64,000 bases of DNA from Chloroflexota bacterium (GTDB taxonomy: Bacteria > Chloroflexota > Anaerolineae > Anaerolineales > Villigracilaceae): the NCBI GenBank assembly GCA_021414245.1, contig JAIOOU010000007.1, positions 339,633-403,632 on the forward strand. The letters run 5' to 3'. A program made the position numbers and the translations under genes. Under the pieces are notes generated by a model. That model saw only the letters and a program-made list of their open reading frames with translations. It made no database searches and was not told where the DNA came from. Shown here in pieces: positions 59,701 through 64,000 of the stretch (within the stretch, counting starts at the first letter, position 1; each line of letters begins with the position of its first letter).

Positions 59701-60623
59701 GGATCATGGATCAGGCATGGAAGGAATCGGCTGAACGAGCCTGGGAGTGGATCAAGGAAGAGGAATACGATTCAAACTCGATCGAGGACGATGATGAAGT
59801 TCGTCGCTTGTACCTTGAACATTGGCTCGGAAAGCGCAAATATGATGTCTATAATTTGGTGGAGGTAGATTATGCCCGTCATGCGGCCGCCAAGGAATGG
59901 TTGCGTGAAAAGGGTTATTCGAATCCCGAAGAGATTTTGCTTGATGATCGGGATGCCGCCAATCCTGACCCCGAGGTGGATAATCTTGCAGTGCATGCCT
60001 GCCTGCGGTTGTGGATGGAGTCAAACGGAGTTACACGGCGGGTGGCTGAGGACAAGGTTTATGATACGGCTCAGGAGCTGGCCAAGGAAAAGGGAATCCC
60101 GTTGCCCATTATTGGCAAGCAAACTCTGCGCGACGGAAAAACCGGTATTCCCTACGATCAGCCTGTAACAGTCGGTGTGATGACCATTCTTAAGCTTCAT
60201 CATCTTGTGGAAGACAAGGTCCATGCCCGCTCCACAGGCCCATACAGCCTGGTGACCCAGCAGCCGTTGGGTGGCAAAGCTCAATTTGGCGGCCAACGAT
60301 TCGGTGAAATGGAAGTGTGGGCCCTGGAAGCTTACGGCGCTGCCCACACATTGCAGGAAATGCTTACCGTTAAATCCGATGATGTTCAGGGACGGGTGAA
60401 TACCTATGAGGCGATTGTGAAGGCGGAACCCATTGAAGAACCAAGCATTCCCGCGTCATTCCGTGTTCTCGTCAAGGAACTTCAATCGCTTGGCCTTGCA
60501 GTTGAGGCTATTAATGAAAGTGGAGACACCGTTAAATTTGGGAAGGATGAGGAGAAAACGCATCCGCCCAAACATGATACCGGCTTGCTAAGTTTGGGTG
60601 AAAACCAGGCCCGAAAGAAATAA
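56724..60623 (+). CDS. rpoB: RNA polymerase subunit beta
   Basis: A 1299-residue beta subunit. The start is placed at ATG 56724 (GGAGAG 6 bases upstream); an in-frame TTG at 56691 is an unlikely alternative. Recognised blocks include the rifampicin-pocket region ([38 protein letters not shown]), [28 protein letters not shown] and the C-terminal [38 protein letters not shown]. Between about residues 985 and 1130 there is a charged insertion ([24 protein letters not shown]) not found in short beta subunits. rpoC does not follow: the next genes are rpsL and rpsG. The rplJ/rplL genes usually upstream are replaced by tRNAs. Confidence 0.97.
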   Translation: MASSLPQKSYARIPVKLDLPNLIEVQLDSFERLKKEGLGDLFHEISPIESYNKGMKLFFPSRSPESQQWGLKYWFGDPKHSIEECVERDLTYSSPLYVSVLLAGPDVPEPIKQDIFLGDFPEMTDKGTFIINGTERVVVSQLIRSPGVYFEAPADRATGRLLAMAKLIPDRGAWMEFETRKSDYIILKFNRKRTVPITVFLRALATVSDGLKDSPIKTGSDEEILSIFKEVDNNPERLFMASTLKQEPDWSASKQPIAEQALIEFFKKMRPGDPATLDNARQFLEEQLFDQRHYDLERVGRYKLNQKLDLNIPIPHRTVSKNDVIRLIRRMIQINNGTERPDDIDHLGNRRVKTVGELIQNKLRIGLRRMERVIKERMSIRDQEQLSPVTLVNIRPVVAALREFFGSSQLSQFMDQTNPLAELRHKRTISALGPGGLRRERAGFDVRDVHHSHYGRICPIETPEGPNIGLIGRLASFARVNAYGFIETPYRKVYKTLPADDERLEGLTLREDIYDPKSEELLFKAGSTLDSKALKKLAKLGNDVNIVPFVSEEIVFLSADAEDKYTIAQANAVLTANKEFSRERISCRYHSGFLFSSSETIDYMDVAPHQVVGISAALIPFLEHDDANRALMGSNMMAQAVPLVRPEIPLVSTGMEGSAALDSGQVVVAEADGEVVSVTGSTITVKEKRTGNRVYQLRKYQRSNQSTCIDQRPSVVKGQLIKAGDIIADSSSTDSGQLALGQNVVVAFLSWEGGNFEDAILLSERLVQEDRFTSVHIEKHEVEARDTKLGPEEITRDIPNVGDDAIKDLDENGIIRIGAEVGPNDILVGKITPKGEKELTPEERLLRAIFGEKSRDVKDTSLRMPHGERGKVVDVKVFTREDNSDLSAGVDMMVRVSVAQRRKITAGDKMAGRHGNKGVVSKVVPVEDMPYLEDGTPVDLILNPLGVPGRMNIGQVLEVHLGWAAKRMGFRAITPVFDGATEEQIEAELARAWIMDQAWKESAERAWEWIKEEEYDSNSIEDDDEVRRLYLEHWLGKRKYDVYNLVEVDYARHAAAKEWLREKGYSNPEEILLDDRDAANPDPEVDNLAVHACLRLWMESNGVTRRVAEDKVYDTAQELAKEKGIPLPIIGKQTLRDGKTGIPYDQPVTVGVMTILKLHHLVEDKVHARSTGPYSLVTQQPLGGKAQFGGQRFGEMEVWALEAYGAAHTLQEMLTVKSDDVQGRVNTYEAIVKAEPIEEPSIPASFRVLVKELQSLGLAVEAINESGDTVKFGKDEEKTHPPKHDTGLLSLGENQARKK

Positions 60624-60632
60624 AATTCACCA

Positions 60633-60661
60633 TTGACTTGGCATATATGGCATGATAAAAT
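60633..60661 (+). promoter_or_regulatory. Promoter of the str operon
   Basis: TTGACT (60633-60638), 17-base spacer and TAAAAT (60656-60661), 10 bases after the rpoB stop and about 150 bases before rpsL. Confidence 0.85.
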
Positions 60662-60723
60662 AATCAGCCGTTGCCCAGAAAGCAAGAGTGGCTTTACCCC
60701 CGCTCGAAACATTTGGCAGCTAC

Positions 60724-60762
60724 AAATGAGGCCATCAGAAAAAGATAATGATGGTCTCATTT
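60724..60762 (+). promoter_or_regulatory. Long hairpin in the str operon leader
   Basis: AAATGAGGCCATCA pairs with TGATGGTCTCATTT (14 pairs including one G-T) around an 11-base loop. The following TTTCTTGCG is not a good U-tract, so it may be a regulatory or protein-binding structure and not a terminator. Another stem, GAGTGG/CCGCTC, precedes it. Confidence 0.6.
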
Positions 60763-60813
60763 CTTGCGAATAAACAATCGTATTTTTGAAACAATTTGTA
60801 ATCGGAGGCGAAT

Positions 60814-61230
60814 GTGCCGACAGTAAATCAAATGGTCCGCAAGGGTCGAAAAAACAATAAAACAAAAAGCAAGGCCCCAGCCCTGCAGTTCACATTGAAC
60901 AGTTTCAAGCAGCGCCGGGTGCGTCAGGACAAGGGTGCCCCGCAGAAACGGGGTGTTTGCACTGTAGTGCGCACCATGACCCCCAAAAAACCGAATTCAG
61001 CCTTGCGCAAGATTGCTCGTGTACGTTTGACCAATGGAATTGAAGTCACTGCATATATTCCCGGTGAAGGTCATCAGTTGCAGGAGCACTCTGTGGTTTT
61101 AGTACGTGGAGGTCGTGTAAAGGATCTTCCAGGTGTACGTTACCATATTGTTCGAGGATCTCTCGATACAACCGGCGTCGCAAATCGTAAGCAGGGCCGT
61201 TCAAAATACGGCGCGAAGCGTCCGAAGTAA
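60814..61230 (+). CDS. rpsL: 30S ribosomal protein S12
   Basis: A 138-residue decoding-centre protein. The core motifs are [23 protein letters not shown] (containing the streptomycin-related Lys), [36 protein letters not shown] segment of about 13 residues ([13 protein letters not shown]) follows SKAPALQ and is absent from short S12 proteins such as that of Thermus. The GTG at 60814 is the start, with GGAGGC upstream; ATG at 60812 is out of frame. First gene of the str operon. Confidence 0.97.
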   Translation: MPTVNQMVRKGRKNNKTKSKAPALQFTLNSFKQRRVRQDKGAPQKRGVCTVVRTMTPKKPNSALRKIARVRLTNGIEVTAYIPGEGHQLQEHSVVLVRGGRVKDLPGVRYHIVRGSLDTTGVANRKQGRSKYGAKRPK

Positions 61231-61252
61231 TCTATAAATGGAGTATTAAAGC

Positions 61253-61720
61253 ATGCGAAGAGCAAAACCTGAAAAGCGGGAAATCCTTCCCGATAGCCGT
61301 TTTAATAGCGTCAACCTGCAAACACTGGTGCAGCACGTGCTCAAGAGTGGCAAGAAGAGTACAGCTGTACGCCTGATTTATGGCGCGATGGATTTAATTA
61401 AAGAGCGGACGGAAAAGAATCCCCTTGATGTTTTTGATGGGGCCCTTAAGAATGTCGGTCCTGCGATGGAGGTCCGTCCTCGGCGTGTGGGTGGTGCCAC
61501 ATACCAGGTGCCAATGGAAGTTTCTTCCGACCGCCGCACAACTTTGGCGATTCGCTGGATTCTTTCGGCTGCCAATGATCGTTCAGGTAAATCCTTTTCA
61601 GACAAGCTTGCATCTGAACTTATCGATGCTTTTAACGAGACAGGTTCTGCAATTCGCAAGCGCGACGAAACACATAAAATGGCAGAGGCTAACCGGGCCT
61701 TCTCGCATTATCGCGTTTAA
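61253..61720 (+). CDS. rpsG: 30S ribosomal protein S7
   Basis: A 155-residue primary assembly protein of the 30S head. The blocks MRRAKPEKREILPDSRFNS, LVQHVLKSGKKSTAVRLIYGAMDLI, NVGPAMEVRPRRVGGATYQVP and KRDETHKMAEANRAFSHYR are all conserved. Length is normal. It lies 22 bases after rpsL and 32 before fusA. In many bacteria S7 represses its own operon by binding the leader or the S12-S7 interval. Confidence 0.98.
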   Translation: MRRAKPEKREILPDSRFNSVNLQTLVQHVLKSGKKSTAVRLIYGAMDLIKERTEKNPLDVFDGALKNVGPAMEVRPRRVGGATYQVPMEVSSDRRTTLAIRWILSAANDRSGKSFSDKLASELIDAFNETGSAIRKRDETHKMAEANRAFSHYRV

Positions 61721-61752
61721 TTTCTCAAAATAAATTTTAAGGAAGTAGTTGT

Positions 61753-63828
61753 ATGGCACGCGTGCATCCGCTGGAAAAATATCGAAATATAGGCATTATT
61801 GCCCACATTGACGCCGGTAAAACGACAACGACCGAGCGTATTATGTTCTATACGGGCATGACCCATCGAATCGGGTCCGTTGATGATGGTACAACCGTAA
61901 CGGACTGGATGGTTCAGGAACGTGAACGGGGTATCACCATTGTTTCTGCGGCTGTCTCAGCGGAGTGGAAGGGTTATCAAGTCAATATCATCGACACACC
62001 CGGACATATTGACTTTACTGCGGAAGTTCAGCGCTCATTGCGCGTTCTGGATGGCGGTGTGGTGGTCTTTGACGCAGTACAGGGTGTGGAGCCCCAATCG
62101 GAAACCGTGTGGCGCCAGGCTGATCGTTATGGCGTCCCCCGTATTTGTTTTGTTAATAAGATGGACCGTGTTGGCGCATCTTATGACCGCACGATCGAAA
62201 CCATCATTGATCGTTTAGGTGCAAACCCAATTCCGATGCAAATCCCTATTGGTTTTGAATCAGGCTTCAAAGGTGTTGTCGATCTTCTTACAATGAAGGC
62301 CGTGGTTTGGGAGGATGATTTGGGGAAGGATCCTCATATTGTTGAAATCCCTGAAGATTTGAAACAGCAAGCAAAAGAAGCGCGCGCCAAAATGGTTGAA
62401 AAAATCGCCGAATTGGATGACGAGTTGACTTTGAAGTTCCTGGAAGCCCAGGAAATTGGCATTGATGAGCTCAAGCTTGCGCTTCGTAAAGGCGTGCTTG
62501 CCACCAAGGCCGCACCTGTGTTCTGTGGTTCTTCCTTAAAGAATAAAGGCGTCCAGGTTTTGTTGGATGCTGTCATAGATTATCTTCCTTCCCCGGCTGA
62601 TAAGCCGGTAATTACTGTATCTGAACCAGGTGCTCCAGAAAATACGTTTGAGATCGCGGCAAAGGATGACGGCCCTCTGGGTGCCTTGGTTTTCAAGATT
62701 GTAACGGACCCGTATGTTGGCCGCCTTGCATATGTTCGTGTTTATTCAGGTGTTTTAAGCCAGGGACAAACCGTTCAAAATACTACCAAGAAGGGCAAAA
62801 AGGAACGCATTGGGCGCTTGATTCGTATGCATGCTGATCATCGCGAAGATGTTTCTGAAATACGATCGGGTGATATTGGTGCAGTCCTTGGTTTCAAGGA
62901 TAGTTTTACTGGGGATACGCTTTGTGATACCAAGCCTCTTGTGCTTGAAAACATCTCCTTCCCTGAACCAGTGATTTCCATCGCCATAGAGCCAAAAAGC
63001 TCTGCTGATCAGGAAAAAATGGGGGAGGCTCTTCGCAAGCTTGCTGAAGAAGACCCAACTTTGCATGTAAACACCGATGAGGACTCAGGCCAGACCATTT
63101 TGCGCGGCATGGGCGAGTTGCATTTGGATATTATCGTTGATCGCCTGCTGCGCGAGTTTAGGGTTCAGGCAAATGTGGGCGCTCCCCGCGTTGCTTTCCG
63201 TGAGTCAATCACTAAACCTGTCAAGGAAGTCAACTATAAATATGCCAAGCAGTCCGGCGGCAAGGGTCAATATGGACATGTTGTTTTCTCAATGGAGCCC
63301 GGCGAACGCGGAAGCGGCATTGTTTTTGTGAATAAGATTGTTGGTGGTTCAATTCCCAAGGAATTCATCGGCCCAATTGAAAAAGGTGTCAAAGAGGCCT
63401 CTGACGGGGGCGTGCTGGCGGGATATCCGGTTGTCGACATTAAAGTAACACTGATCGATGGCTCGTTCCACGAAGTTGATTCTAATGAGATGGCCTTTAA
63501 AATGGCGGCAATTATGGGCTTCAAGGAAGGTGTTCAAAAGGGACACCCAATTCTTCTTGAGCCTATGATGAAGGTTGAAGTAGTTGTCCCGGAGGAATAT
63601 CTCGGCGATGTTATGGGTCAGATCAATAGCCGCCGCGGATTAATTCAAGGCATGGAAGTTCGGCTTGGGAATGCCCAAGCGGTCAGGGCTATGGTCCCAC
63701 TTGCGGAAATGTTTGGGTATGCGACGCAACTTCGCTCGGCAACGCAAGGGCGGGGTGTGTTTAACATGGAATTTGACCACTATGCGCCAGTCTCGCAATC
63801 CGTGGCGGAAGAAATATTAAAAGCGTAA
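61753..63828 (+). CDS. fusA: Elongation factor G
   Basis: A 691-residue translocase. GTP motifs are [17 protein letters not shown] (P-loop), [15 protein letters not shown] and [10 protein letters not shown]. Domain IV/V features such as [14 protein letters not shown] and [18 protein letters not shown] are present. It is the canonical EF-G; a paralogue with a different P-loop is at 17.9 kb. AAGGAAG precedes ATG. The gene is followed 31 bases later by tuf. Confidence 0.98.
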   Translation: MARVHPLEKYRNIGIIAHIDAGKTTTTERIMFYTGMTHRIGSVDDGTTVTDWMVQERERGITIVSAAVSAEWKGYQVNIIDTPGHIDFTAEVQRSLRVLDGGVVVFDAVQGVEPQSETVWRQADRYGVPRICFVNKMDRVGASYDRTIETIIDRLGANPIPMQIPIGFESGFKGVVDLLTMKAVVWEDDLGKDPHIVEIPEDLKQQAKEARAKMVEKIAELDDELTLKFLEAQEIGIDELKLALRKGVLATKAAPVFCGSSLKNKGVQVLLDAVIDYLPSPADKPVITVSEPGAPENTFEIAAKDDGPLGALVFKIVTDPYVGRLAYVRVYSGVLSQGQTVQNTTKKGKKERIGRLIRMHADHREDVSEIRSGDIGAVLGFKDSFTGDTLCDTKPLVLENISFPEPVISIAIEPKSSADQEKMGEALRKLAEEDPTLHVNTDEDSGQTILRGMGELHLDIIVDRLLREFRVQANVGAPRVAFRESITKPVKEVNYKYAKQSGGKGQYGHVVFSMEPGERGSGIVFVNKIVGGSIPKEFIGPIEKGVKEASDGGVLAGYPVVDIKVTLIDGSFHEVDSNEMAFKMAAIMGFKEGVQKGHPILLEPMMKVEVVVPEEYLGDVMGQINSRRGLIQGMEVRLGNAQAVRAMVPLAEMFGYATQLRSATQGRGVFNMEFDHYAPVSQSVAEEILKA

Positions 63829-63859
63829 ATCGTTTTTTCATAATTCAAGGAGTTTCATT

Positions 63860-64000
63860 ATGGCGAAGGTAAAATTTGACCGCAGTAAACCGCATTTGAA
63901 TGTGGGGACCATGGGGCACATTGATCATGGCAAGACCACATTGACGGCGGCGATCACGAAGGTGGCAGGGCTGTCGGGGCAGGCGGATTTCCGGGCATAC
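63860..64000 (+). CDS. tuf: Elongation factor Tu (5' part; continues beyond the window)
   Basis: The first 47 codons read [21 protein letters not shown] then [14 protein letters not shown], which is the N-terminal G1 region of EF-Tu. AAGGAG lies 7 bases before ATG 63860. Completes the typical rpsL-rpsG-fusA-tuf order. Confidence 0.96.
   Translation, partial: MAKVKFDRSKPHLNVGTMGHIDHGKTTLTAAITKVAGLSGQADFRAY

Noticed and set aside
1..64000. Insertion sequences, prophage genes or CRISPR arrays
   Set aside because: No transposase or integrase frame, no phage structural genes and no regularly spaced direct repeats were found; only short palindromic repeats occur.

Overview
This window looks like a chromosomal segment of an Anaerolineae-type bacterium (phylum Chloroflexota). 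That placement is an inference: base composition is moderately GC-rich, housekeeping genes dominate, very large GAF/HD-GYP sensor proteins are present, many short genes appear leaderless, and a second EF-G paralogue and lipoprotein processing genes (lspA, lgt) occur. I see no prophage, insertion sequence, CRISPR array or rRNA. TGA is used as a normal stop in many genes.

Layout. 1-1.5 kb: 3' end of pyruvate phosphate dikinase. 1.6-5.1 kb: a lipoprotein and a hemW/MFS pair. 5.2-7.6 kb: a polyamine operon (AdoMet decarboxylase and two different aminopropyltransferases). 7.7-10.7 kb: a secreted beta-propeller/Ig-like protein. 10.7-14.1 kb: pyruvate dehydrogenase E1 and E2 genes. 14.3-17.8 kb: a small membrane protein, a HEAT-repeat protein and a three-gene operon led by a thioredoxin whose first active-site cysteine is encoded by an in-frame TGA. 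17.9-20 kb: an EF-G paralogue. 20.1-25.9 kb: a sulfur-transfer and cysteine synthesis region (two MoaD-like carriers, a CysM-like synthase, a JAMM protease, TusA, DsrE, MoeZ and a CBS-domain cystathionine synthase). 26-30.7 kb: GNAT, alr, lspA, an RluD-type enzyme and ltaE. 30.7-35.5 kb: a c-di-GMP gene pair. 35.5-47.8 kb: purine phosphorylase, membrane sensor, S1 protein, FtsK, lipid enzyme, lgt, an ABC exporter and a metallo-hydrolase. 47.8-51.3 kb: HNH nuclease, epimerase, lipoprotein and tyrS. 51.4-56.1 kb: a 1565-residue response-regulator phosphodiesterase. 56.2-64 kb: three tRNAs, rpoB, then the str operon (rpsL, rpsG, fusA, start of tuf).

The most interesting material is regulatory or recoded. 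(1) A membrane-anchored thioredoxin has TGA at the first position of its CxxC motif, with a hairpin placed as a bacterial SECIS would be. (2) tyrS is preceded by a leaderless 16-codon leader peptide with three consecutive Tyr codons, an antiterminator option and a terminator. (3) The cysM-like gene has a 17-codon leader peptide with two Cys codons, a long 73-nt hairpin and a terminator, which suggests cysteine-sensing ribosome-mediated attenuation. (4) At least five starts share one pattern: a -10 box, exactly six bases, then ATG. (5) A GGGG-rich palindromic repeat has added C-terminal tails to two proteins, including a ubiquitin-like sulfur carrier whose Gly-Gly end is now internal.

The genes around 20-25.9 kb plausibly form one pathway. 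MoeZ would charge the MoaD-like carrier with sulfur as a C-terminal thiocarboxylate, the CysM-like enzyme would use it to make carrier-bound cysteine, and the JAMM protease would release cysteine. TusA and DsrE would pass sulfur, and the CBS enzyme would link to homocysteine.
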